Assembly (NCBI GenBank): GCA_964645155.1
Contig: CAZYBG010000072.1
Location: 1-16,241 of the forward strand
DNA: 16,241 nt
Origin: CAZYBG01 sp964645155
Lineage (GTDB): Bacteria > Pseudomonadota > Alphaproteobacteria > Rhodobacterales > Rhodobacteraceae
Reading direction: 5' to 3'
Every line of letters begins with the position of its first letter. Position 1 is the first letter of the stretch. Position numbers and translations under genes: made by a program. The notes below the pieces were generated by a model that saw only the letters and a list, made by a program, of their open reading frames with translations, had not been told where the DNA came from and searched no databases. Below are positions 6,443 to 13,437 of this stretch, piece after piece.

Positions 6443-7506
6443 GCGCCACCGACGCCCCCGGCGCCGCCCTGGCCCTCCGCCGGCCCCCGGCGGCGCGGCT
6501 CACGGCGGCGCTCGCCCTCCTCCTCGCGCTGCTCTGCGCGGCGAGCCTCGGCTTCGGCGCGGCGCCGGGCTCGCCCTGGGCGATCCTCCGGGCCTGGGCC
6601 GGCGGCGCCGAGATCCCCCGCGGCGACTGGATCGTGGTGATCGAGATCCGGCTGCCGCGCCTCGCACTCGGCATCCTCGTCGGCGCGGCGCTGGCGGTGT
6701 CGGGCGCGGTGATGCAGGGCCTCTTCCGCAACCCGCTCGCCGATCCCGGCATCGTCGGCGTCAGCGCCGGGGCGGGGCTCGGCGCGATCGCGGCGATCGT
6801 CCTCGGCGGCCTGCTGCCGGCATCGGTCGCGGCCGCGCTCGGCTACGGCCTCGTGCCGGTGGCGGCGTTCCTCGGCGGCTGGGCCTCGACGCTCGTCCTC
6901 TACCGCGTCGCCACCCGCGCCGGGCGCACCTCGGTCGCGACGATGCTGCTGGCCGGCATCGCTCTCGGTGCGCTCGCCGGCGCGCTCTCGGGCATCCTCG
7001 TCTACCTGGCCGACGACCGGCAGCTGCGCGACCTCACCTTCTGGGGCATGGGCTCGCTCGCCGGGGCGACATGGGCCAAGGTCGCCGTCGCGGCGCCGAT
7101 CATGCTCGCCGCCCTCGCCGCGGCGCCGCTGCTGGCGCGGGGGCTCAACGCGCTGGCGCTGGGCGAGGCGGCGGCGATGCACCTGGGCCAGCCGGTGCAG
7201 CGGGTGAAGCACGTGGCAATCCTCGCCGTCGCCGGCGCCACCGGCGCGGCGGTCGCGGTCTCGGGCGGCATCGGCTTCGTCGGCATCGTCGTGCCGCACC
7301 TGCTGCGCCTCCTCTCCGGACCCGACCATGTGCGGCTCCTGCCGAACGCGGCGCTGCTCGGCGCCGCGCTGCTCGTCGCCGCCGACATGGCCGCGCGCGC
7401 CATGATCGCGCCGGCCGAACTGCCGATCGGCATCGTCACCGCGGTGATCGGCGGGCCGTTCTTCCTGTGGATCCTGCTCCGCCGCCGCGGGATCGTCGAT
7501 CTGTGA
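6439..7506 (+). CDS. hmuU: Haem ABC transporter permease HmuU (FecCD family)
   Basis: A 355-residue inner-membrane permease with about ten hydrophobic segments, starting at residue 21. Family marks are EIRLPR (69-74), then GAALAVSGAVMQGLFRNP and LADPGIVGVSAGAGLG (about 82-115), and near the end GGIGFVGIVVPHLLRL, the region that contacts the ATPase. It starts with GTG at 6439, overlapping the hmuT stop (GTGA), and its stop overlaps the hmuV ATG by one base. As in BtuC and HmuU, two copies would form the pathway for haem across the inner membrane. The substrate is assigned from hmuS and hmuT; the fold alone would also fit a siderophore or cobalamin permease. Confidence 0.93.
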   Translation: MSATDAPGAALALRRPPAARLTAALALLLALLCAASLGFGAAPGSPWAILRAWAGGAEIPRGDWIVVIEIRLPRLALGILVGAALAVSGAVMQGLFRNPLADPGIVGVSAGAGLGAIAAIVLGGLLPASVAAALGYGLVPVAAFLGGWASTLVLYRVATRAGRTSVATMLLAGIALGALAGALSGILVYLADDRQLRDLTFWGMGSLAGATWAKVAVAAPIMLAALAAAPLLARGLNALALGEAAAMHLGQPVQRVKHVAILAVAGATGAAVAVSGGIGFVGIVVPHLLRLLSGPDHVRLLPNAALLGAALLVAADMAARAMIAPAELPIGIVTAVIGGPFFLWILLRRRGIVDL

Positions 7507-8288
7507 TGCTGATCGCCCGCGCCCTCCGCGTCGCGCTCGGCCGCCGGACGGTGCTCGACGGCATCGACCTCGACGCGCCGCCGGGCGCGGTGACGGCGAT
7601 CGCCGGCCCGAACGGATCGGGCAAGACGACGCTCTTGCGCGTGCTCACCGGAGAGCTGCCCTCGGCGGGGGAAATCTGGCTCAACGGCCGCGCCGTCGCC
7701 CGGCTCAGGCCTTGGGAGCTTGCCGCCTGCCGCGCGGTCCTGCCGCAGGCGACGCCGCTGGCCTTCCCGTTCACGGTGGCCGAGGTGGTCGGGCTCGGCC
7801 ACACCGCCGGCACCGCGGCGGGCGACCACGCCGTCGCTGCCGCGGCGCTGGCCGCGGTGGGGCTCCGCGGCCATGCCGGCCGGCTCTACCAGGAGCTCTC
7901 GGGCGGCGAGCAGCAGCGTGTCCAGCTCGCCCGCGTCCTGGCCCAGGTGTGGGAGCCGTCCGGCCCCGGCGGGCCGCGCTGGCTGTTCCTCGACGAGCCG
8001 GTGGCGGGTCTCGACATCGCCCACCAGCTGCAGGTGATGGAACTGGCCCGCGACTATGCCCGCCGCGGCGGCGGGGTCGTCGCGGTGATGCACGACCTGA
8101 ACCTGACCGCGGCCTTCGCCGACCGGGTGCTGCTGCTCGACGCCGGCCGGATCGCCGCCGCCGGCCCGCCGGCCCGGGCGCTCGACGGCGCCGTCCTGTC
8201 GCGCGTCTACCGCTGCCGCGTCAGGGTCGGCGCGCTGCCGCAGGGCGGCGTGCCGTTCGTCCTGCCGCAGTGCTGCGCGCCCGGCTGA
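7506..8288 (+). CDS. hmuV: Haem ABC transporter ATP-binding protein HmuV
   Basis: A 260-residue ATPase with all expected motifs: Walker A GPNGSGKTT (34-42), Q-loop Gln81 (AVLPQATP), signature LSGGEQQRVQLARVL (131-145), Walker B WLFLDEP (159-165), D-loop AGLD and the switch His196 in VMHDLNL. The TPLAFPFTV segment after the Q-loop is typical of haem and siderophore ATPases. The ATG at 7506 shares one base with the hmuU stop; a longer frame upstream lies inside hmuU and is rejected as the start. As last gene of hmuSTUV it powers haem import at the inner membrane. The C-terminus ends with an unusual pair of adjacent Cys (QCCAPG) of unknown meaning. Confidence 0.93.
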   Translation: MLIARALRVALGRRTVLDGIDLDAPPGAVTAIAGPNGSGKTTLLRVLTGELPSAGEIWLNGRAVARLRPWELAACRAVLPQATPLAFPFTVAEVVGLGHTAGTAAGDHAVAAAALAAVGLRGHAGRLYQELSGGEQQRVQLARVLAQVWEPSGPGGPRWLFLDEPVAGLDIAHQLQVMELARDYARRGGGVVAVMHDLNLTAAFADRVLLLDAGRIAAAGPPARALDGAVLSRVYRCRVRVGALPQGGVPFVLPQCCAPG

Positions 8289-8289
8289 T

Positions 8290-8311
8290 CCGGCCTAGAA
8301 GACGGGGCCGG
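8290..8311 (+). terminator. Weak hairpin after hmuV, possible terminator
   Basis: CCGGCC (8290-8295) and GGCCGG (8306-8311) can pair around a 10-base loop just after the hmuV stop. There is no T-run behind it, so termination is doubtful. It is the only candidate between the haem operon and lacI. Confidence 0.25.
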
Positions 8312-8316
8312 CGGGC

Positions 8317-8332
8317 TGATTGACGTACCTCA
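8317..8332 (+). promoter_or_regulatory. LacI-type operator O3 upstream of lacI (autoregulation)
   Basis: TGATTGACGTACCTCA matches operator O1 (11853-11868) at 14 of 16 positions, including the shared half CGTACCTCA and the central CG typical of LacI-family sites. It overlaps a TTGACG -35-like sequence (8320-8325) and lies 37 bp before the lacI ATG, so binding would block lacI transcription. Confidence 0.7.
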
Positions 8333-8349
8333 GATCTCTGCCCTACCCT
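8320..8349 (+). promoter_or_regulatory. Candidate promoter of the lacI unit
   Basis: TTGACG (8320-8325) and TACCCT (8344-8349) are separated by 18 bp. The layout repeats at the binding-protein promoter (TTGTCC, 18 bp, TACGCT), and in both cases an operator copy covers or adjoins the -35. This shared design is the main support. Confidence 0.4.
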
Positions 8350-8369
8350 ACGCCGCCGGGAGGCGGCAG

Positions 8370-9428
8370 ATGGGCAGACCCACCGTGCACGACATCGCGA
8401 AGGCCGCGGGCGTCAGCCTGGCGACCGTCGACCGCGTGCTGAACGCCCGGCCCGGCGTGCGCGAAAAGACCGCGCGGCTGGTCCATGACGCGGTGGAGCG
8501 GCTCGGCTATGTCCGCGACACCTATGCCGCGAACCTCGCCCGGCAGCGGCAGTACCGCTTTCTCTTCGTCCTGCCCGAAGGCGGCAACCAGTTCGTCGAG
8601 GCGCTGCGGCTCGCCCTGCGCGAGGCGACCGAGGCGCACCAGGCCGACCGGGTGCTGGTCAAGGTCGTGCATGTCGCCACCTACGACCCGCATGCGGTGG
8701 TCCGCACGCTCGACGCGCTCAAGCTGCAGCGCGTCGACGGCGTGGCGCTGATGGTGCCCGAGACGCCGCAGGTCCGCGATGCGGTGGCGCGGCTCAAGGC
8801 GGCGGGCCTGTCGGTCGTGGCGCTCGTCTCCGACCTGCCGAACTCGCCGCGCGACCATTTCGTCGGCATCGACAACCGCGCCGCGGGGCGCACCGCGGGC
8901 ATGCTGATGGGCCGGTTCCTCGGCGGCCGGGCGGGCAAGGTCGCCGTGCTCGTCAACACCACCCAGGCGCGCGACACGCTGGAACGGCGCGGCGGCTTCG
9001 ACGAGATCATCGCCGGGCAGTTCCCGGCACTCGAGACGCTGCCCTCGCTCGAGGGTCACGACGATCACCTGCTGGCGGCGGCGGTCGTCGCCCGCTGCCT
9101 CGACCACCACGGGCCGGTCATCGGCTTCTACTCCGCCGGCGGCGGCACCCGCGGGCTGACGCGGGTCCTGGCCGAGCGCGGGCTGGCCGGGAGCGGGCTG
9201 GCCGGGCGGGTCCTGGCCGACCGGACCGTGGTCATCGCCCACGAGCTCACCCCCCACAGCCGGCAGGCGCTGGCCGAGAACGTGATCGACGCGATCATCG
9301 CGCAGAATGTCGGCCATCTGGTGCGGAGCGCGCTGCGCGTGCTCCGCGCAAAATGCGACGGCGTGCCGATCTTCGCGGCGCAGGAGCGCATCCGCATCGA
9401 CATCGTCATCCGCGAGAACCTGCCCTGA
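8370..9428 (+). CDS. LacI-family transcriptional regulator of the sugar locus
   Basis: A 352-residue regulator. The N-terminal helix-turn-helix is TVHDIAKAAGVSLATVDRVLN (about residues 5-25), followed by a hinge helix with AANLARQ that keeps the Leu used for minor-groove insertion. The remainder (about 60-350) is a periplasmic-binding-protein-like effector domain with the GIDNRAAGRTAGMLMGR segment. The recognition helix has Asp where most LacI proteins have Ser (ATVDRV instead of ATVSRV), and its first two residues are Leu-Ala. The ribosome site GGGAGG (8358-8363) lies six bases before the ATG, inside a small hairpin. It is followed 37 bp later by the isomerase gene, so it probably leads a three-gene unit. 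Operators in front of it and of the transport genes imply that it represses both until a sugar or product binds. Confidence 0.92.
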   Translation: MGRPTVHDIAKAAGVSLATVDRVLNARPGVREKTARLVHDAVERLGYVRDTYAANLARQRQYRFLFVLPEGGNQFVEALRLALREATEAHQADRVLVKVVHVATYDPHAVVRTLDALKLQRVDGVALMVPETPQVRDAVARLKAAGLSVVALVSDLPNSPRDHFVGIDNRAAGRTAGMLMGRFLGGRAGKVAVLVNTTQARDTLERRGGFDEIIAGQFPALETLPSLEGHDDHLLAAAVVARCLDHHGPVIGFYSAGGGTRGLTRVLAERGLAGSGLAGRVLADRTVVIAHELTPHSRQALAENVIDAIIAQNVGHLVRSALRVLRAKCDGVPIFAAQERIRIDIVIRENLP

Positions 9429-9465
9429 CGCACGGGCCAAGACGCAGGACCAACGGGAGGAAGCC

Positions 9466-10518
9466 ATGAAGACCATCAAGGGACCGGCGCTGTTCCTGGC
9501 GCAGTTCGCCGGCGACGAGGCCCCGTTCAACGACTGGCGCTCGATCACCCGCTGGGCCGCCGGCTGCGGCTACGCCGGCGTGCAGGTGCCGAGCTGGGAT
9601 GCGCGGCTGTTCGATCTGGAGCAGGCCGCGGCATCGAAGGACTGGTGCGACGAGTTCAGCGGCATCGCGGCCGAGAGCGGCGTCGCGGTGACCGAGCTTT
9701 CGACCCATCTCCAGGGCCAGCTCGTCGCCGTGCATCCGGCCTACGACACCGCCTTCGACGGCTTCGCCGCGCCGGCGGTCCGCGGCAACCCCGCGGCCCG
9801 GGCGGACTGGGCGGCGGACCAGGTGAAGAAGGCGCTCAGCGCCTCGCGCAACCTCGGGATCGGCGCGCATGCGACGTTCTCGGGCGCGCTTGCCTGGCCC
9901 TACGTCTACCCCTGGCCGCAGCGCCCCGCCGGCCTCGTCGAGGCCGCCTTCGACGAGCTTGCGCGGCGCTGGCGGCCGATCCTCGACCATGCCGAGGACT
10001 GCGGCGTCGATCTCTGCTACGAGATCCATCCCGGCGAGGACCTGCATGACGGCGTGACGTTCGAGATGTTCCTCGACCGGGTCGGCGGCCATCGGCGCGC
10101 CAACATGCTCTACGACCCGTCGCACTACGTGCTGCAGGCGCTCGACTACCTCGCCAACATCGACATCTACCACGAGCGGATCCGGATGTTCCACGTCAAG
10201 GACGCCGAGCTGAACCCGACCGGCCGGCAGGGCGTCTACGGCGGCTTCCAGTCCTGGGTGAACCGCGCCGGCCGCTTCCGCTCGCCCGGCGACGGGCAGG
10301 TCGATTTCGGCGCGGTGTTCTCGAAGCTCACGCAATACGGCTTCGACGGCTGGGCGGTGGTGGAGTGGGAATGCGCGCTGAAGCACCCCGAGGACGGCGC
10401 CCGCGAGGGGGCGGCGTTCGTGCGGCGGCACATCATCCGGGTGACCGGCAAGGCGTTCGACGACTTCGCCGGCTCGGGCGCCGACGACGCGGCGAACCGG
10501 CGGATGCTCGGGCTCTGA
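9466..10518 (+). CDS. Sugar isomerase/epimerase-like TIM-barrel protein
   Basis: A 350-residue protein of the AP-endonuclease-2/xylose-isomerase-like TIM-barrel superfamily, longer than the common members of 260-290 residues. The probable metal ligands are visible at the ends of barrel strands: Glu186 in CYEIHPGED, Asp217 with His220 in LYDPSHYV, His243 in MFHVKDAE, and Glu300 in AVVEWE. The C-terminal tail after about residue 315 (ending ADDAANRRMLGL) is an added segment. The ribosome site GGGAGG (9455-9460) precedes the ATG by five bases. It sits between lacI and a Gfo/Idh/MocA oxidoreductase, a pairing seen where sugars or glycosides are oxidised to keto-sugars and then rearranged or cleaved. 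The likely role is isomerisation or epimerisation of such an intermediate in the cytoplasm. The exact substrate is unknown. Confidence 0.85.
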   Translation: MKTIKGPALFLAQFAGDEAPFNDWRSITRWAAGCGYAGVQVPSWDARLFDLEQAAASKDWCDEFSGIAAESGVAVTELSTHLQGQLVAVHPAYDTAFDGFAAPAVRGNPAARADWAADQVKKALSASRNLGIGAHATFSGALAWPYVYPWPQRPAGLVEAAFDELARRWRPILDHAEDCGVDLCYEIHPGEDLHDGVTFEMFLDRVGGHRRANMLYDPSHYVLQALDYLANIDIYHERIRMFHVKDAELNPTGRQGVYGGFQSWVNRAGRFRSPGDGQVDFGAVFSKLTQYGFDGWAVVEWECALKHPEDGAREGAAFVRRHIIRVTGKAFDDFAGSGADDAANRRMLGL

Positions 10519-10524
10519 GGGCGG

Positions 10525-10549
10525 CGCGGGGGGCTGTCTGCCCCCCGCG
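10525..10549. terminator. Strong hairpin between the isomerase and oxidoreductase genes
   Basis: CGCGGGGGG (10525-10533) and CCCCCCGCG (10541-10549) pair perfectly over nine G/C bases with a seven-base loop, seven bases after the isomerase stop. No T-run follows; the next bases are the GAGGATATTTG element. It could reduce read-through, stabilise the upstream message, or be part of a repeated extragenic element. Confidence 0.5.
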
Positions 10550-10557
10550 GGCCCCCC

Positions 10558-10574
10558 GAGGATATTTGCAAGAC
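10558..10574 (+). repeat. GAGGATATTTG intergenic element
   Basis: GAGGATATTTGCAAGAC follows a run of C (10552-10557) and the hairpin at 10525-10549. From memory, the string CCCCCGAGGATATTT with an A/G-rich tail is common between genes in Rhodobacterales genomes. Only one copy is in this window, so the repeat nature cannot be shown here. Confidence 0.35.
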
Positions 10575-10610
10575 GGGGAAGGCAGCGGACCTTTCCGGAA
10601 AGGGAGCGAG

Positions 10611-11786
10611 ATGGCGATCGAGGGCAGGACGGACGGGCGGGCGCGGCGCATCCGGCTCGGCATGGTGGGCGGCGGGCGCGACGCCTTCATCGGCGCGGTG
10701 CACCGCATCGCCAGCCGGATCGACGATCACTACGAACTGGTCGCCGGCTGCTTCAGCTCCACGCCCGAGAAGTCGCGCGCCTCGGGCGCCGATCTCGGCC
10801 TCGCCGCCGACCGCGTCTACGGCAGCTTCGAGGAGATGGCCCGGCGCGAGGCGCGGCTGAAGGCGGGCATCGAGGCGGTGGCGATCGTCACCCCGAACCA
10901 CCTCCACTATGCCGCGGCGCGGCCGTTCCTGCGGCGCGGCATCCACGTCATCTGCGACAAGCCGCTGACCGCGACGCTCGCCGAGGCGCGGCGCCTCGCG
11001 GCGCTGGCCGAGGCGTCGCGGGCGCTGTTCGTCTTGACCCACAACTACACCGGCTATCCGATGGTGCGGCAGGCGCGCGAGATGGTCGCGGCGGGCCTGC
11101 TCGGGACGATCCGGCTCGTCCAGGCGGAGTACGTGCAGGACTGGCTGACCGAGCCGATCGAGGCGACCGGCCAGAAGCAGGCGGACTGGCGGACCGATCC
11201 GGCGCGGTCGGGCGCCGGCGGCGCGATCGGCGACATCGGCACCCACGCGCTCAACCTCGCCTGCTTCGTCAGCGGTCTCGCCGTCGAGGCGCTGGCCGCC
11301 GATCTCGACAGCTTTGTGCCGGGGCGGCGGGTCGACGACAACGCGCATGTGATGCTGCGCCTGTCCGGCGGCGCGAAGGGGCTGCTCTGGGCGAGCCAGG
11401 TCGCCCCCGGCAACGAGAACGCGCTCCGGCTGCGCCTCTACGGCACGAAGGGCGGGCTCGACTGGGCGCAGGAGGAGCCGAACCACCTCTGGTTCACGCC
11501 GTTCGGCGAGCCGAAGCGGCGCCTCACCCGCGGCGGCGCCGGGGCGGGGCCGGCGGCGGCCCGGGTCAGCCGCATCCCCGCCGGCCACCCGGAGGGCTAC
11601 CTCGAGGGCTTCGCCACGATCTACGCCGAGGCGGCGCGGGCGATTCGAGCCCGGTCCGCCGGCGAGGCGGTGCCGCCCGAGGTCGTCTTCCCCAGCGTCG
11701 CCGACGGCCTGGCGGGCGTCGCCTTCGTCGATGCCTGCCTGCGCTCGTCGCGCAGGAACGGCGCCTGGGTCACCCCCAGGCCGTGA
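10611..11786 (+). CDS. Gfo/Idh/MocA-family NAD(P)-dependent oxidoreductase
   Basis: A 391-residue cytoplasmic sugar dehydrogenase. The N-terminal Rossmann fold opens with RLGMVGGG (15-22), followed by VTPNHLHY (93-100) and CDKPL (115-119), which holds the conserved Lys117 of the EKP motif. The C-terminal half has GDIGTHALNLA (207-217), giving Asp208 and His212, so the usual Lys-Asp-His catalytic set is present. The frame is open far upstream into the isomerase gene. ATG 10611 is chosen because AGGGAG (10601-10606) lies just before it and the protein then has family length. It probably oxidises a sugar, polyol or glycoside (often at C3) or reduces the keto product. It shares a unit with lacI and the isomerase, and the ABC genes downstream would supply the substrate. 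Confidence 0.9.
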   Translation: MAIEGRTDGRARRIRLGMVGGGRDAFIGAVHRIASRIDDHYELVAGCFSSTPEKSRASGADLGLAADRVYGSFEEMARREARLKAGIEAVAIVTPNHLHYAAARPFLRRGIHVICDKPLTATLAEARRLAALAEASRALFVLTHNYTGYPMVRQAREMVAAGLLGTIRLVQAEYVQDWLTEPIEATGQKQADWRTDPARSGAGGAIGDIGTHALNLACFVSGLAVEALAADLDSFVPGRRVDDNAHVMLRLSGGAKGLLWASQVAPGNENALRLRLYGTKGGLDWAQEEPNHLWFTPFGEPKRRLTRGGAGAGPAAARVSRIPAGHPEGYLEGFATIYAEAARAIRARSAGEAVPPEVVFPSVADGLAGVAFVDACLRSSRRNGAWVTPRP

Positions 11787-11852
11787 GAAATCAGACGGTT
11801 GCGCCGGCCGCGGCGCCCGCGGGCCGGCCCGGCCGGGCGTGCCGGCGGGTTC
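11787..11852. other. GC-rich intergenic stretch after the oxidoreductase
   Basis: These 66 bp hold overlapping GC-rich inverted stretches, for example CGCCGGC (11802-11808) with GCCGGCG (11841-11847). They could fold after the oxidoreductase stop, but no T-run follows, so I do not call a terminator. No gene is seen. Confidence 0.4.
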
Positions 11853-11868
11853 TGAGGGACGTACCTCA
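11853..11868 (+). promoter_or_regulatory. LacI-type operator O1 upstream of the sugar-binding-protein gene
   Basis: TGAGGGACGTACCTCA is a near-palindrome (TGAGG-N6-CCTCA, central ACGT). It recurs as the reverse complement of O2 with one mismatch and at O3 with two. It lies just upstream of the -35 of the candidate promoter, and its start is 31 bp, about three helical turns, from that of O2. Two repressor dimers could therefore bind the same DNA face. Confidence 0.75.
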
Positions 11869-11877
11869 AGATTCTGC

Positions 11878-11907
11878 TTGTCCTGAGGTACGCCCCTCAT
11901 CTACGCT
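11878..11907 (+). promoter_or_regulatory. Candidate promoter of the sugar ABC transporter unit
   Basis: TTGTCC (11878-11883) and TACGCT (11902-11907) are separated by 18 bp, and operator O2 fills the spacer. Transcription would start near 11914, about 55 bp before the binding-protein ATG. Confidence 0.4.
11884..11899 (-). promoter_or_regulatory. LacI-type operator O2 in the promoter spacer
   Basis: On the minus strand this reads TGAGGGGCGTACCTCA, one base different from O1. It sits between the -35 and -10 candidates, the usual place for direct blocking of RNA polymerase. With O1 it forms a 47-bp inverted repeat with a 15-base centre. Confidence 0.75.
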
Positions 11908-11969
11908 GCGGCCAGCCCGGGGCGCGGAGGAGCGACCGCCGGGGCGGATCCGACAGGGAGGAGTTGCAG

Positions 11970-13292
11970 ATGACGACGACCAGACTTCTGGGCGCGGCGG
12001 TGGCGGCCGTCACCACCGCAGCCGCCGGCGGCGCCCATGCACAGGCGCAGGAGCTGACGCTCTGCTGGGCGGCATGGGACCCCGCCAACGCGCTTGTCGA
12101 GCTGTCGAAGGACTTCACGGCCGCGAGCGGCATCGCGATGAACTTCGAGTTCGTGCCGTGGCCGAACTTCGCCGACCGGATGCTGAACGAGCTGAACGCC
12201 GGCGGCCAGCTCTGCGACCTGCTGATCGGCGACAGCCAGTGGATCGGCGGCGGCGCCGAGAACGGCCACTACATCAAGCTGAACGACTTCTTCGACGCCA
12301 ACGCGATCAGCATGGACGACTTCGCCCCGGCGACCGTCTATGCCTACTCGACCTGGCCCAAGGGCTCGCCCAACTACTACGCGCTGCCGGCGATGGGCGA
12401 CGCCAACGGCTGGTTCTACCGCAAGGACTGGTTCGCCCGGCCCGAACTGCAGGAGGCGTTTGAGGCCGAGTACGGCCGGCCGCTGGCCGAGCCGACCACA
12501 CAGCGCGAGCTGATGGACATCGCCCGGTTCTTCCAGGGCCGCGAGATCGACGGCCAGACGGTCTACGGCGCCGCGATCTTCACCGAGCGCGGCTCGGAGG
12601 GCATCACCATGGGCGCGACCGGCGCGATGTATGCCTGGGGCTTCAAGTACGAGAACACGCCGGGCAGCTACGACATGGAGGGCGCGGTCAACTCGCCCGA
12701 GGCGATCGAGGCGCTGGAGTTCTACAAGGAGCTCTACGACTGCTGCACCCCGCCGGGCTACGACAACGCCTACATGGAGCAGTCGCTCGACGCGTTCAAA
12801 TCCGGCCAGGTGGCGATGGCGATGAACTGGTTCGCCTTCTTTCCCGGCCTCTATGCCGACCCGAACACCGGCGGCGACAAGATCGACTTCTTCGTCAACC
12901 CCGGCCAGAACGTCGCGGCCTCCACCCTCGGCGGCCAGGGCATCTCGGTCGTGTCCTACTCCGACAACGTCGATGGCGCGCTCGAATACATCAAGTGGTT
13001 CGCCCAGCCCGACGTGCAGGCCAAGTGGTGGTCGATGGGCGGCTATTCCTGCCACCGCTCGGTGCTCGAGGACCCCGATTTCGTGAACTCGGCGCCGTTC
13101 GCCGGCGACTTCCTCGAGGCGATGGGCGGCGTGCAGGACTTCTGGCAGGAGCCGGCCTATGCCGAACTGCTGCTGGCCATGCAGGAGCGGCTCCACAACT
13201 ACGTGGTGGCCGACCAGGGCACCGCGGAAGAGGCGCTGAACGGCCTGATCGAGGACTGGACCGAGGTCTTCGAGGACGAAGGCAAGCTCTGA
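11970..13292 (+). CDS. Periplasmic sugar-binding protein of a carbohydrate ABC transporter (SBP family 1)
   Basis: A 440-residue extracellular solute-binding protein of the maltose/glycerol-phosphate type. The signal peptide MTTTRLLG...GAHAQ ends near residue 24; no lipobox is present. The mature part begins ELTLCWAAWDP and shows the class pattern: DLLIGDSQW (N-lobe), YALPAMGDANGWFYRKDWF (hinge area), GQVAMAMNWFAFFPG and GGQGISVVSYSDN (C-lobe). It has five Cys, including an adjacent pair in YDCCTPPGY. An upstream TTG (11964) is possible, but ATG 11970 fits the strong ribosome site AGGGAGGAG (11955-11963) better. Paired operators lie directly upstream. It would capture a sugar or polyol and give it to the two permeases downstream. 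The substrate is not deducible. Confidence 0.93.
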   Translation: MTTTRLLGAAVAAVTTAAAGGAHAQAQELTLCWAAWDPANALVELSKDFTAASGIAMNFEFVPWPNFADRMLNELNAGGQLCDLLIGDSQWIGGGAENGHYIKLNDFFDANAISMDDFAPATVYAYSTWPKGSPNYYALPAMGDANGWFYRKDWFARPELQEAFEAEYGRPLAEPTTQRELMDIARFFQGREIDGQTVYGAAIFTERGSEGITMGATGAMYAWGFKYENTPGSYDMEGAVNSPEAIEALEFYKELYDCCTPPGYDNAYMEQSLDAFKSGQVAMAMNWFAFFPGLYADPNTGGDKIDFFVNPGQNVAASTLGGQGISVVSYSDNVDGALEYIKWFAQPDVQAKWWSMGGYSCHRSVLEDPDFVNSAPFAGDFLEAMGGVQDFWQEPAYAELLLAMQERLHNYVVADQGTAEEALNGLIEDWTEVFEDEGKL

Positions 13293-13325
13293 CCCGCGCT
13301 GGCCGGCGCCAGGCGCCGAACGGCA

Positions 13326-13354
13326 GGGCGCCCCCGCAACCGGCGGGGGCGCCC
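13326..13354. terminator. Strong hairpin between binding-protein and permease genes (first of two)
   Basis: GGGCGCCCCCGC (13326-13337) pairs perfectly with GCGGGGGCGCCC (13343-13354) around the loop AACCG. There is no T-run. Placed 33 bp after the binding-protein stop, it may act as a partial terminator or 3'-end protector, keeping binding protein in excess over the permeases. Confidence 0.6.
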
Positions 13355-13383
13355 ACCCCCGCCCACCCGCGCCCGGCACCAGG

Positions 13384-13404
13384 GCCCCGGACCCTGTCCG
13401 GGGC
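13384..13404. terminator. Second strong hairpin between binding-protein and permease genes
   Basis: GCCCCGGAC (13384-13392) pairs perfectly with GTCCGGGGC (13396-13404) around a three-base loop. It follows the first hairpin by 29 bp and ends 33 bp before the permease ATG. The tandem arrangement supports a role in uneven expression within the operon. Confidence 0.55.
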
Positions 13405-13437
13405 GGCGCGGACCACCCCATCCCGAGGCAGCCGCCG

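Noticed and set aside
9177..9210. Short direct repeat GCGGGCTGGCCGGG-like inside the lacI gene
   Set aside because: It encodes a small Gly-Leu-Ala-Gly duplication in the effector domain, keeps the frame and has no sign of separate function.
11853..11899. 47-bp inverted repeat read as an intrinsic terminator of the oxidoreductase gene
   Set aside because: No T-run follows, and each arm is itself a near-palindrome with a third copy upstream of lacI. Operators explain it better.
10236..11900. 554-codon minus-strand frame opposite the isomerase and oxidoreductase genes
   Set aside because: It spans two real genes and their intergenic hairpin, has Arg/Pro-rich low-complexity content, and no ribosome site. 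It is a GC artefact.
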